From an uncultured Myxococcales bacterium (GTDB taxonomy: Bacteria; Myxococcota_A; UBA9042): a stretch of 64,000 bases of DNA. Each line of letters starts with the position of its first letter. The first letter of the stretch is position 1. Both the position numbers and the translations under genes were made by a program. Positions 45,330 to 53,594 of this stretch are shown here, piece after piece. The DNA is taken from NCBI GenBank assembly GCA_903883645.1, contig CAISBR010000021.1, positions 62,001-126,000 of the forward strand. Reading direction: 5' to 3'. The notes beneath the pieces are model-generated. The model was not told the DNA's origin. It was given only the letters and a program-made list of their open reading frames with translations, and ran no database searches.

Positions 45330-45770
45330 ATGCGCGACTTGCCAGCTGTAGCCTTAGACGTTGGGCGTGCCCGTATCGGTGTAGCCGCGACGGACTTGCG
45401 CGCCGAGGTGGCCACCGGTGTGTGCGTGGTGCAGCGCAAGGGCACCCGCAGCGACATTGCCACATTGCTGCCGATTTTCGCCCAGCATCAAGCGCAGTTG
45501 CTGGTGGTGGGTCTGCCATTTGGTTGTGAGGGCGACGACGACAGCGCCCGTTTGTGTCGCGCGTTTGCCGTAGCCCTCGCCGCGGCCCAAGCCCGCCCGG
45601 TGTGGCTGATCGACGAGGCCGATACCACTGCCCAGGCCGACGCGGAGTTGCGCTTGCTGGGTGGCAAGGCTGCGCGCCGGCGTCGCGACATCGACATGCA
45701 CGCCGCCAAGCAGATCCTAGACCGCTGGCTCGCAGGCATGGCGGCGGAGCGCGCGCTGGGTTCGGGGTAG
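45330..45770 (+). CDS. ruvX: RuvX/YqgF-type nuclease (Holliday junction resolvase-like)
   Basis: RNase H-fold protein; in bacteria the family acts in 16S rRNA 5' processing and is also called a putative Holliday junction resolvase. The 146-residue protein has AVALDVGRARIGVAATDL with the active Asp, VVGLPFGCEGDDDSA, LIDEADTTAQADAEL with the acidic D-E pair, and the final DIDMHAAKQILDRWL. Length is typical. The next gene, a peptidoglycan-binding-like protein, starts 54 bases later. Confidence 0.9.
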   Translation: MRDLPAVALDVGRARIGVAATDLRAEVATGVCVVQRKGTRSDIATLLPIFAQHQAQLLVVGLPFGCEGDDDSARLCRAFAVALAAAQARPVWLIDEADTTAQADAELRLLGGKAARRRRDIDMHAAKQILDRWLAGMAAERALGSG

Positions 45771-45824
45771 CGCCGCCTGTAGCGCGCGAGTATGCTCGGC
45801 ACTTCGCCACTGGGGGGCACCGCC

Positions 45825-46643
45825 ATGCCGATCCACGATGCCAAGCACGCCAAGAACCGACTGAAGATGCTGGGGATGCTCGACAAGCAAGAGCAGTCGT
45901 CGACGCGTCCGGGTTCGTTTGCCTACGATCAGGGCAAGATGATTACGAGTCCTGCGGCGTTGCGACCCCGCGCAACCGACCCGGCGCAGCGGCTGACGCG
46001 CTGGGTGCAGGCGGCGCTGATCACGCTCCTCGGCATTAAGTTGCCGCTCGACGGCGTGATGTCGACGGCGCTGCGGGCGGCGCTGCTGGCCTTTCAGAAG
46101 AAGGCGGGTCTGACGCAGTCGGGTGCGGTCGACAGCGATACGCTCAAGCTTTTGCAAGAGATGGTGGGGCTGCCGGCGCCGGCAGGCAACGAGACGGCGC
46201 CCCCGCCGTGGGCGGATGCCAAGCCTGCAGAGGCGCCGCAACAACCTAAGGAAAAGCCCAGCAAGAACAAGGTTGAGGGTGCCGAAGCCGACAAGACGCC
46301 CGAGGTGCCAGCGGCGGTTGGGCACGCGGACTCGGCGGAGCGTCTGCAACGGCTGGTGCTCGAGCGGTTCTTGCAGCGCGAGGCCTTGCAAGCAGTGATG
46401 GCGCAAGCCTTTGAGCGCAATTGGCTCGCGGCCGAGGCGGAGCGCAGTGGCCGGGTGGGTGAGTCGGCGCTGTTGGCGGAACTGCTGGCCTGGTGGGAGC
46501 GCGCTCAAGCGCCCGAGCGCGAGACGCCGCCGCTGTGGATGGGCGAGGTGACAAGTCTGGCGCGGGCAAAGCCGAACGAGGCCGTAGAGCTGGTGCGCAA
46601 AGCCTGGCGGAGTGAAGGGGAGCAGCAACGTCATGACGCGTAG
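45825..46643 (+). CDS. Peptidoglycan-binding-like domain protein
   Basis: A 272-residue protein with no signal peptide visible. Residues about 50-115 resemble a PG-binding-1 unit: RWVQAALITLLGIKLPLDGVM, followed by ALRAALLAFQKKAGLTQSG and DSDTLKLLQEM. A Pro/Ala/Lys-rich middle (about 120-170) links to a helical C-terminus (ERLQRLVLERFLQREALQAV). Export is unclear. The start is chosen at 45825 with a G-rich site upstream; an ATG at 45792 would add 11 residues. The 3' end overlaps the next gene by 11 bases. Confidence 0.78.
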   Translation: MPIHDAKHAKNRLKMLGMLDKQEQSSTRPGSFAYDQGKMITSPAALRPRATDPAQRLTRWVQAALITLLGIKLPLDGVMSTALRAALLAFQKKAGLTQSGAVDSDTLKLLQEMVGLPAPAGNETAPPPWADAKPAEAPQQPKEKPSKNKVEGAEADKTPEVPAAVGHADSAERLQRLVLERFLQREALQAVMAQAFERNWLAAEAERSGRVGESALLAELLAWWERAQAPERETPPLWMGEVTSLARAKPNEAVELVRKAWRSEGEQQRHDA

Positions 46644-47298
46644 TGTTTGGATCGTGTTGATATGTTTAGCCATTGGGCTGGGTTGCTCGCGCGGCAACTC
46701 CGTGGCGGTCGAGCCTGTGACCGAGGCCGATGCCGTCGCCAGCGCCGACCCAGACGCCAGCGTGGCAAGCGGCGACAGCGCGGTGGGCGCCGACACCAAG
46801 GTGACCGCTACTGGTGTCACGGGCGGCGGGCTGTGGGTCGTCGATGCCAACGGCCAGGCGATCGGCGTGCTCGTCCAACGTGGCCACTCTAGCCTGTCGG
46901 CAAACGGCACTGTCGACATCCTGCGCGACGGTGCCCTAGTGTACTCGCCGCAAACAGGGCTGTTTTTTGGCGTACAGCTCTCGAGCGGCAAAGTCATCAG
47001 CCCGCGCCTCGGCGTGACCGACGCCAGCTGCGCGGCACCCGTCGTAGCCGGTTACTACACCGACGGCGACGCCATCAGCGGCCCGCCCTATGCCTTCGTC
47101 TACAACGGCAGCTGGTACCGTATCGAAGCCTACCAGCCGCTCCAACTCGTCACCTGCGGCGGCACCGTGGCCGACGGCATCGACGGCAAGTGCGCGCCCC
47201 ACTCCGGCTCATGCCGCGGCTTCCCCGTCACCTCGATCAAACCCGCACTGCCACTTCAATTTGCCGCGCCCATGCAGCTCAGCTGGGTCAGCAAGTGA
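46633..47298 (+). CDS. Lipoprotein of unknown function
   Basis: A 221-residue lipoprotein; the signal peptide ends AIGLGC (Cys about residue 18), then an acidic Asp/Ala/Ser linker (about 25-60). The mature part is beta-rich with a WVVDANGQAIGVLVQ strand, a possible collagen-tail-like unit (GVLVQRGHSSLSANGTVDIL) and three Cys pairs near the end (VTCGGTVADGIDGKC, SGSCRGFP). It resembles short secreted proteins found in many myxobacteria. ATG at 46633 is inside a longer GTG frame at 46612. Its stop overlaps the next start by four bases. Confidence 0.78.
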   Translation: MTRSVWIVLICLAIGLGCSRGNSVAVEPVTEADAVASADPDASVASGDSAVGADTKVTATGVTGGGLWVVDANGQAIGVLVQRGHSSLSANGTVDILRDGALVYSPQTGLFFGVQLSSGKVISPRLGVTDASCAAPVVAGYYTDGDAISGPPYAFVYNGSWYRIEAYQPLQLVTCGGTVADGIDGKCAPHSGSCRGFPVTSIKPALPLQFAAPMQLSWVSK

Positions 47299-47891
47299 GC
47301 CAAGCCGCGCGCTGGGCCGCGCTGTCGCTGCTAGCCGTGACCGGGTGTGCAAGGGGCTGCGATGCGCCGCCTCCGCCGCTGCCAAGCCCCGCGCCTGATG
47401 CCAGCGTGGGCACTGCCGGCGGGCTGCACGAGGTGGAAGATGCGCTGAAACTGCACCTAGTCGAGCGCAAAGCTGGCCGCGATTTGCTTGCGGGTTGGCA
47501 CATGCTGCCGTGGCGTCGGCTGCGCAACTGGCGGCCCAGCGAGCACTTGGTCGTGCGTCTGGGTGCCCAAGGTCTGATTGCCGGACCGGCCAGCTTGGGA
47601 CTGCCACAGGCCACGGATCCGAGCCAGTTGACTGCGTTTTTTGCGGCTTTGCTGCGGGCTGCCCCCGCGCCGGGGGTGCCATCGCACGACGAGCTGGTGC
47701 TTGCGGTCGACGCGCAGACTTCGCCCGATGTGATGGCCGCCCTGCGCGCGGTGATCTTGGCCGTGGCGCCCTGGCGTGTGGTGATCCTGGCGCGCGACGG
47801 CGACCAGCTGGTCGAGGTGCAGCTCAACCCGCCGCAACCGGGCGTGCGACTGCCACAAGTGCCGACGCCAACCAGCGCGCCGCACCCATAA
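47295..47891 (+). CDS. Lipoprotein, translationally coupled to the upstream one
   Basis: A 198-residue lipoprotein starting at GTG 47295 inside the previous stop (GTGA). The signal peptide ends LAVTGC (Cys about residue 18), with CARGCD just after. The mature part has a helical start (EVEDALKLHLVERK) and beta segments: HLVVRLGAQGLIAGPAS, HDELVLAVDAQTSPDVMAAL, WRVVILARDGDQLVEVQL. The latter recalls the TonB/ExbD-associated biopolymer-like domain (V-D-x-x-x-x-x-x-V), a possible resemblance only. Function unknown. It converges on the next gene with 24 bases between. Confidence 0.75.
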   Translation: MSQAARWAALSLLAVTGCARGCDAPPPPLPSPAPDASVGTAGGLHEVEDALKLHLVERKAGRDLLAGWHMLPWRRLRNWRPSEHLVVRLGAQGLIAGPASLGLPQATDPSQLTAFFAALLRAAPAPGVPSHDELVLAVDAQTSPDVMAALRAVILAVAPWRVVILARDGDQLVEVQLNPPQPGVRLPQVPTPTSAPHP

Positions 47892-47915
47892 CCATCAATC
47901 CTTACACATGGTTTG

Positions 47916-48602
47916 CTACTTCTTCTCGTCGACGCGGGTAAACATGTCGGGCTGGCCGTCGCCGTTGGTATCGCGACCGATCTTCTGCAGCTTGCCCTTG
48001 ACGTAGTATTCCCACGAGTCGATGACGCCATCGCCGTTCTCGTCGCGGCGCCGCTCGTTCAAGCGATTGACATCTTTACCGTCTTCGTTCTTCGTCATCT
48101 GGTAGAACATCCAGGTGTCGATGCGGCCGTCAAAGCCCAGATCGAGCTGCATCTCGGTCAGGTTGCCGTTGTCGTACTTGCGGATTTCGTCGACGCGGCC
48201 ATCAAAGTCGAGGTCGAACTCCTCGCGCTCTTTGATCTCTTTGCCGGGCTCGCCCTTGTAGTACTCGACGATATCGATGCGCTGATCGAAATTGACGTCG
48301 ATCTCTTTGCGGATGAGCGCTTTGCGCTGCAGGCGCCCGCCCTTGCCGTCGCCGGCTGGATCCTCGATCAGGGCGTAATGCTTGAACACATCGGGCTTGC
48401 GATCGTTGTTGACGTCGATGCGCTCGATCACGGCCGAGGCAGTGCGCTGTTCTTGCACAGGATCTGCACTCGTGCTCTCGCCGCCGCCGGCCGAACCACC
48501 TTCTTGCTTCGTCTGGTCTTTTTGACCGCCGCAGGCTGCCAACAGCACGAGAGTACCGGCGACCATTGCGTAAGACTTGAAGATTCGGGGCAAAACTAGC
48601 AT
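47916..48602 (-). CDS. Lipoprotein with six aspartate-rich EF-hand-like repeats
   Basis: A 228-residue lipoprotein; the signal peptide ends LLAAC (Cys about residue 24), followed by a Gly/Ser/Asp linker. Residues about 65-225 hold six D-x-N/D-x-D-x-x-x-D units spaced by 20-30 residues: DVNNDRKPD, DVNFDQRID, DLDFDGRVD, DLGFDGRID, DENGDGVID and DTNGDGQPD. These are calcium-binding-loop-like (dockerin/VCBS type) with aromatic stretches after each (FKHY, VEYY, WMFY, WEYY). It is likely a surface calcium-binding protein. GAGAGG precedes the ATG at 48602. Confidence 0.85.
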   Translation of the reverse strand: MLVLPRIFKSYAMVAGTLVLLAACGGQKDQTKQEGGSAGGGESTSADPVQEQRTASAVIERIDVNNDRKPDVFKHYALIEDPAGDGKGGRLQRKALIRKEIDVNFDQRIDIVEYYKGEPGKEIKEREEFDLDFDGRVDEIRKYDNGNLTEMQLDLGFDGRIDTWMFYQMTKNEDGKDVNRLNERRRDENGDGVIDSWEYYVKGKLQKIGRDTNGDGQPDMFTRVDEKK

Positions 48603-48876
48603 ATCGACCTCTCGCCCCGCGACGGGCACACCGCTGCGGCCAAAGTAGCACGCACGCGGACAATACAGCATTGTCGCCATCGGCCGGCGTCAGGTCAAGG
48701 CGCTGAGCTACCGGCTGACCGCCCGGCGCAACTCCTCGCGCATTGCCTGCGATTGGGAATCTGCCGCGAACCGCCCGTGTTGTATGCGTGCTGGATTGGC
48801 TGGCGGGACGCACTTGGGGTACACTTCGGCACCGGCGTTGCAGCCGGGCTGCACCTACGTCAACGACAGGCGGGAC

Positions 48877-49902
48877 ATGAGTTTGCAAGGATTCAGCTTT
48901 GGGGTTTTGGGCGACCGTCGCAGGCGCACGCTCAGCGGCCGGTGGCTGGCGCTGGCACTGCTCGCGGCGGTGGCCACGGTGGTGCCGAGCGGCTGCAGGA
49001 AGAAGAACGACGCGGTCGAGGCCGTTGATACTGCTGGTAAAAAAGCGCCGGTGGTCGGTCGCAAGTCGCGCGACCCGGCCAAGGCTGTCGATGCCCCGCG
49101 GGCGGCCACGCCATCGGTTGCGCCGGGTCTGCGGCCGCAGCCGCCCGCCATGGGGGCCTCGCCGCCGCCTAGCGCAGTTGCTGCTCCATCGTCGGTCACT
49201 CCGTCGTCGGTCGCTCCATCGTCGGTCGCTCCATCGTCGGCACCTGCGGCCGCCGCCCTGGCAGCCGTGCCAGCCGGAATGCCGCCAAGTGCCATTGTGC
49301 CCGCAGAGGCGCCGCTTCGGCCCGGCCGTGGTGCGGCCGCCGCTGAGACGGACGCGGCTTTGCGACCTTCGCGGGGTGCGCCGTCGGCTGAGGCTGCCCC
49401 CGAGGCGCCTCGCTTGGGTGGTGAGACGCCTGAAGCCGCGCCACCTGCGCGCCCGCTGGCTGCGCCACCGCCCGGGTCGGGTGAGCCGGCGCTCGATGTA
49501 ACGGGCTATCTGTCGGTGGGCGATCTTGAGAGGGTGCTCGGCGCTAAGGCGAACCTGCGGCGGGCCGACTTGCTGGGAACGCAGGCCTCGCCGGGTTACA
49601 ACTTCCTGTATTTCAACAAGGGCAAGGGCGACGACTTTGGTGTGTCCGTGCAGGTGTGGCGCGACTCGAATCCGGCCGAGAGCCGCACCCGCTTTGCTAC
49701 GATGAAGAACACGTACAGCAACGTGGCGCCCACCAACAAGGTAGCCGACCAGGGCTTCCGCTCGTTCTTTGGCGGCGTGGTCACGCTGGTTTTTGCCGAC
49801 CCCCGCCGGCCCATGGTGGCCGCCGTCAGTTGCTCGACCAAGACCTGCACGGCCGACCAGATGCTTGAGCTGTCGCGGCGCGTGGCCGAGCGCTTGCACT
49901 AA
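48877..49902 (+). CDS. Lipoprotein with Pro/Ser/Ala low-complexity linker
   Basis: A 341-residue lipoprotein; the signal peptide ends VPSGC (Cys about residue 40). The middle (about 55-210) is Ala/Pro/Ser-rich and contains 15-base repeats. The C-terminal 125 residues are a folded domain: LDVTGYLSVGDLERVLGAKA, YNFLYFNKGKGDDFGVSVQV, RFATMKNTYSNVAP, ADQGFRSFFGGVVTLVFADP and a final helix with a Cys pair (AVSCSTKTC). I do not recognise the domain; it may bind a small ligand. AGG precedes the ATG at 48877. A longer frame to 48784 has no good start. Confidence 0.8.
   Translation: MSLQGFSFGVLGDRRRRTLSGRWLALALLAAVATVVPSGCRKKNDAVEAVDTAGKKAPVVGRKSRDPAKAVDAPRAATPSVAPGLRPQPPAMGASPPPSAVAAPSSVTPSSVAPSSVAPSSAPAAAALAAVPAGMPPSAIVPAEAPLRPGRGAAAAETDAALRPSRGAPSAEAAPEAPRLGGETPEAAPPARPLAAPPPGSGEPALDVTGYLSVGDLERVLGAKANLRRADLLGTQASPGYNFLYFNKGKGDDFGVSVQVWRDSNPAESRTRFATMKNTYSNVAPTNKVADQGFRSFFGGVVTLVFADPRRPMVAAVSCSTKTCTADQMLELSRRVAERLH
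49183..49242 (+). repeat. 15-base repeat in the Pro/Ser linker of the lipoprotein
   Basis: Four copies of GCTCCATCGTCGGTC-type units encode P-S-S-V-A/T runs. The repeat is near-perfect and in frame, in the middle of the disordered linker. Copy number could vary without harm to the frame. Confidence 0.85.
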
Positions 49903-50075
49903 TCACCCTGTAAGCCTGGATAGAAGTGCGACGCGACCGCAGCCCAGCGTGTCCGGCGCCGACCAATGCCGCGGTCTGAACGCATGGCCTGCATCTCCGC
50001 AAGCGCCGTGCCCCGACCGCAACGTGGGCTGACCGCCTGTGCCGCCGCCAAGTCTCTACCGAAACTGCGGGTGAA

Positions 50076-51485
50076 TCAGGGGCAGCCGCTGCTGTCGAAT
50101 AGGCAGCCCTTGATCGGGTCGCAACTGTCGACGCTGCAAGCCTTGCCGTCGTTGCACTTGATCGGGGTGCCGCCGACGCACAGGCCGCCTTTGCAGCCGT
50201 CGCCGCTGGTGCAGCCATTGCCGTCGTCGCACGTCGCACCGTCTGGGGCGGGCAGGCCGGCGGTGCAGCCTGAACTGGGCAAACAGCCGCCGGGGCCGGT
50301 GCAAGGGTTGCCGTCTTCGCACACAATGGCGGTGCCCTTGCAAGTGCCCTTTAGGCATCCCGTATTGACCGTACAGACGTTGTTGTCGTCGCACGGTTCG
50401 CCGCTGTTCATCTTGGTGCCGGGGATGCAGGCGCCCTTGCTGCAGGTTACCGGTGTGCACGGGTCCGTGGCTTTGCATAATGTTACGGTCACGCAGGTGG
50501 GCAGCGACACGCCGTCGGAGCTTTTGCACACGCCCGGCGTGCACGGATCGCTACCGCAGGGCTGGTTGAGAATGGGGAAGTGGTCCACCTCGCCCGTGAA
50601 CTGGTCGCACGCGTCTTGCGTGCACGGGTTGCCGTCGTCGGCCTTGTCAGCAGCGCTGCAGTTCTTGCCCTGGCAGACCCCGTCGGTCATGCACAAGCTC
50701 GTGCCTTTGCAGGGGATCGGGCTGTCTGATTTCTTGGCCACTTGCCCACAATAGCCGATGCCGCCGCTGACCGTGCACACATCGTCGGCGCACGGATCGC
50801 CTTTTGCCGCACACATGGGCTTGGTGACGCACGCGCCGGCCACGCACACCTCGCCGACCGTGCAGGGGTCCATGTCGGGGCAGGCCCAGCCGGCGCGGTC
50901 TTGGTGGATGCAGCCGAGCCCCGGGTCGCACACGTCGTAGGTGCAGGCGTTGCCGTCGTCGCAGTTTTCTTCTTTGGCGGGCAGGCAGTAGCCCAAGCTG
51001 CATTGGCCCGGGCCGCCGCACTTGCCCAGGTCGCAGGGCCACTGCTCGGGGGCCTCGCTCCATTCGCATAGGCCGGTCTTGACGTTGCAGGTCGCCACGC
51101 GGCAGGGCTGGCTGCCGAGCAGGTCGCACTGGGTGTCGGTTGCGCAACCGCCCATGCCCACAGGGATATCCGGGCCAACTTGTTGGTCGACCACGGTGTC
51201 GGCAGTGTCCGCTTCGCTGTCGGCGACGTCGCTGCTGTCGTTGATGTCGGTGCTGGGGGCGTCGGACGCGTCGCCGTCGCTGGTGCCGGTATCGTTCTTG
51301 GCAGTGTCGCTTTTGCCGGCGTCGCTTTTGCCGGTGTCGGCTACGCTTGTGTCGCCGGACTTGGCGTCGAGGGGTTCGTTGTCGCGCTTGCCAGGCAGGC
51401 AGCCGGCCATGACCAGCGCGAGCAGGCACAACCAGACAGCTTGGCGAGAGGGGGCAAGAGCGGTACGGGCGGGCGGGATTAGCAA
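50076..51485 (-). CDS. Cys-rich surface lipoprotein with Asp-rich linker
   Basis: A 469-residue lipoprotein; the signal peptide ends VMAGC (Cys about residue 29). The linker (about 35-105) is Asp/Ser/Thr-rich. Residues about 110-469 are a long array of two- and four-Cys units, such as CDDGNACTYDVCDPGLGC, CKGTSLCMTDGVC, CEDGNPCTGPGGC and CDDGNGCTSGDGC. This C-x-D-G-x-x-C type repeat is common in myxobacterial surface proteins and probably forms a disulfide-linked rod. TTG at 51485 is the apparent start; the ribosome site is weak. Function unknown. Confidence 0.82.
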   Translation of the reverse strand: MLIPPARTALAPSRQAVWLCLLALVMAGCLPGKRDNEPLDAKSGDTSVADTGKSDAGKSDTAKNDTGTSDGDASDAPSTDINDSSDVADSEADTADTVVDQQVGPDIPVGMGGCATDTQCDLLGSQPCRVATCNVKTGLCEWSEAPEQWPCDLGKCGGPGQCSLGYCLPAKEENCDDGNACTYDVCDPGLGCIHQDRAGWACPDMDPCTVGEVCVAGACVTKPMCAAKGDPCADDVCTVSGGIGYCGQVAKKSDSPIPCKGTSLCMTDGVCQGKNCSAADKADDGNPCTQDACDQFTGEVDHFPILNQPCGSDPCTPGVCKSSDGVSLPTCVTVTLCKATDPCTPVTCSKGACIPGTKMNSGEPCDDNNVCTVNTGCLKGTCKGTAIVCEDGNPCTGPGGCLPSSGCTAGLPAPDGATCDDGNGCTSGDGCKGGLCVGGTPIKCNDGKACSVDSCDPIKGCLFDSSGCP

Positions 51486-51579
51486 AGCAGTGACACAGCG
51501 GGCGATGGAGCGCCCCAGCGTGAAGTGTAGACGGGCAGCCCTTAGCCGTCTATGCCTTGTGTCGCAGCGCTGCGCTCGA

Positions 51580-52809
51580 TCAGGCGCGCTCGAAAGGAAA
51601 CGCTTGCACGTCGGCGATGTCGTGTAGGCCCAGCAGCGCCATAACCAGGCGATCGACGCCGAGTGCCACGCCCGCCGCGGGGGGCATACCCTGCTGCAGC
51701 GCGGCCAAGAAGCGCTCGTCGATGGGGTACAGCGGCAGGCCGGCTAGCTTGCGCGCCGCCAGGTCAACGTCGAAGCGCCGCCGCTGCTCAACATGGTCGG
51801 TTAACTCGCTGAAACCATTTGCAAGCTCTACACCGTGGAGGTAAATCTCGAAACGCTCAGCCCAGTGCGGCGCATCGGCAAACGGCCGCGCCAGCGACGC
51901 CATGGCAATGGGCCAGCGCTCGAGCACCACTGCCGGCAGGTCGCGCAGCGCGGGCTCAACCCGCTCGACCAGGGCTCGTGTCAGGATATCGGCCGCCGTA
52001 TCGCCCTGTTGCACCTCGAGCCCGGACTCTTGCGCCCGCTCGGCAACCCGCGCATCGCTTTGGCAGTCGCCTGGGTCAAAACCAGCAAACTGGTGAATAG
52101 CTTGGCGAATCGCTACATTGCGCCAGCGCGCCCGGGCGTCGAAAGGGGGCCGGCGGTCTGGCAGCGCCCGCAGCGGCGCCCACTCGGGACCCGCCAGCGC
52201 TTTGGCACAATGGCGCACCAGTGCGCGACAATCCGCAACAATTGTACGGTAGTCAGTGTCTACCCGATACCATTCGAGCATCATGAACTCGGGGTTGTGC
52301 CAATGGCCGCGCTCGCCGGAGCGAAAGGCGTGCTGCAGGCTGTAGATCTTTGAAAACCCGCCAGAAAGCAGACGCTTGCAGTGGTACTCGGGGCTGGTGA
52401 CCAGGTAGCGCACGGTCGGCGCGCCGCCCATACCCTCGCGCAGCTCGGCGCGGACCGCATCCAGGTGCAGCTCAAGGCCTGGCGAGTGGGCCAACATGGG
52501 CGGATCGACTTCGCAAAAGCCGCGCTTGTCGAAGAAGCTGCGAATCGCCCGCAGCACCGCCGCGCGCGCCTTGAGCGCCCAGAAGCGGGTGGCCTCACGC
52601 TCACTTAGCCGGTAGAAGTCGCCGTCGCTGCTCGGCTCTGTGGCCGGCGCCGGCTCAATCGGCTCCCAACCGCCCGCGACTTCGACCGCGAACTGGCCGT
52701 GCTGGGCCGCGCCCGTCAGCTGCACCTGCAGCACTTGCCCATCGTGCCAAAGCCACGCTAGCTGGCCCTGGGTCGCCAACACGCGCCCTAGCCGTCGCTC
52801 CTGCTGCAT
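51580..52809 (-). CDS. EpmA/GenX-type lysyl-tRNA synthetase paralogue
   Basis: A 409-residue class II synthetase-like protein. The three class II motifs are visible: AFRSGERGHWHNPEFMMLE (motif 2, about 168-186), GVALGVDRLVMALLG (motif 3, near 385-400) and the motif 1 region FCEVDPPMLAHSPGLELHL. No tRNA-binding OB domain is clear, so it is not an ordinary LysRS. The family (EpmA) attaches lysine to elongation factor P. Typical EpmA is about 325 residues; this one has a 70-80 residue N-terminal extension. EF-P and EpmB genes are not in the window. ATG at 52809 is accepted from the sequence. Confidence 0.85.
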   Translation of the reverse strand: MQQERRLGRVLATQGQLAWLWHDGQVLQVQLTGAAQHGQFAVEVAGGWEPIEPAPATEPSSDGDFYRLSEREATRFWALKARAAVLRAIRSFFDKRGFCEVDPPMLAHSPGLELHLDAVRAELREGMGGAPTVRYLVTSPEYHCKRLLSGGFSKIYSLQHAFRSGERGHWHNPEFMMLEWYRVDTDYRTIVADCRALVRHCAKALAGPEWAPLRALPDRRPPFDARARWRNVAIRQAIHQFAGFDPGDCQSDARVAERAQESGLEVQQGDTAADILTRALVERVEPALRDLPAVVLERWPIAMASLARPFADAPHWAERFEIYLHGVELANGFSELTDHVEQRRRFDVDLAARKLAGLPLYPIDERFLAALQQGMPPAAGVALGVDRLVMALLGLHDIADVQAFPFERA

Positions 52810-52827
52810 CTGTTGAATCCTCTAGGC

Positions 52828-53472
52828 TTATTCGATCGCTAGGTTGTACGAGCGGTCTACGCCTTGGCGGTCGATGGCGGTGCGCACCAAGTCCCAAACG
52901 GCTGGACTTTTGGCGTGGAACGACCCATCGGGGCCCGCCTCGCCGCGGAAGATGCGCAGACCCGCCGCGTCGGACTCTTCGCCGCCCGGAATCGCGTCGC
53001 CCGGCTTGGCGACCACCCGCAGCGCATTGGCGCCGGGGGCCAGATCTTGAGTCATCTCGACCGTAAAACGGGCTGAATCCAGGCCAATCTTGCGGAACGG
53101 CTTGCCATTGACCCATACCTCAAAGGCAAAGTTGACCTTGGGGTTGGGCTCATACACCAGCACATACCGGTACTTGGGCTTTAGCGTGGGCACTTTGGCC
53201 GACGACAGGTCGCTCTGACCGACCACCTTGGGCTGGCCATCCGCGCCGTACTCGATGCGGTAGCCGGGCGACAGGATCTGAATGTCGCCGTTCGAGTCAA
53301 ATTTCACTGTACAATTCATCAGATCGGCGTTCTTGAGGTTGGTCACCTTGGCGCCGTTTAGGTAGATGTCGAGCGCCCACGCGGGCATCGAGACCAGCAG
53401 CACGGTCGCGGCGAGCGCCAGAGCGTGCAGCCACTTGATCGGCATCTGGATCGGCAAACGATTCGGGGTCAT
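52828..53472 (-). CDS. Exported protein of unknown function
   Basis: A 214-residue protein with a signal peptide (LALAATVLLVSMPAWA) cut before LDIYLNGAKV. The mature part is beta-rich with IYLNGAKVTNLKNADLMNC, YVLVYEPNPKVNFAFEVWVN, FTVEMTQDLAPGANALRVV and ends with a helical DLVRTAIDRQGVDRSYN. One Cys only. I have seen similar proteins described as hypothetical in myxobacteria, from memory only. GGAG precedes the ATG at 53472. It lies 18 bases before the EpmA-like gene and may be its cotranscribed neighbour. Confidence 0.72.
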   Translation of the reverse strand: MTPNRLPIQMPIKWLHALALAATVLLVSMPAWALDIYLNGAKVTNLKNADLMNCTVKFDSNGDIQILSPGYRIEYGADGQPKVVGQSDLSSAKVPTLKPKYRYVLVYEPNPKVNFAFEVWVNGKPFRKIGLDSARFTVEMTQDLAPGANALRVVAKPGDAIPGGEESDAAGLRIFRGEAGPDGSFHAKSPAVWDLVRTAIDRQGVDRSYNLAIE

Positions 53473-53594
53473 AGCAAGCTCCAACCGCGGCAGGGGCCGC
53501 TCCGTTGCGACGCGCGACCGCCGGCGGCGATTCGACGCGCACTGCAAAGGGTGCCAGAGTCTTGGCCAAATGCTAGAAAATCGCCGAGCTGCGG

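Noticed and set aside
49903-50075. Terminator or small RNA between two convergent lipoprotein genes
   Set aside because: No stable inverted repeat with a T tract is visible in the 173 bases.
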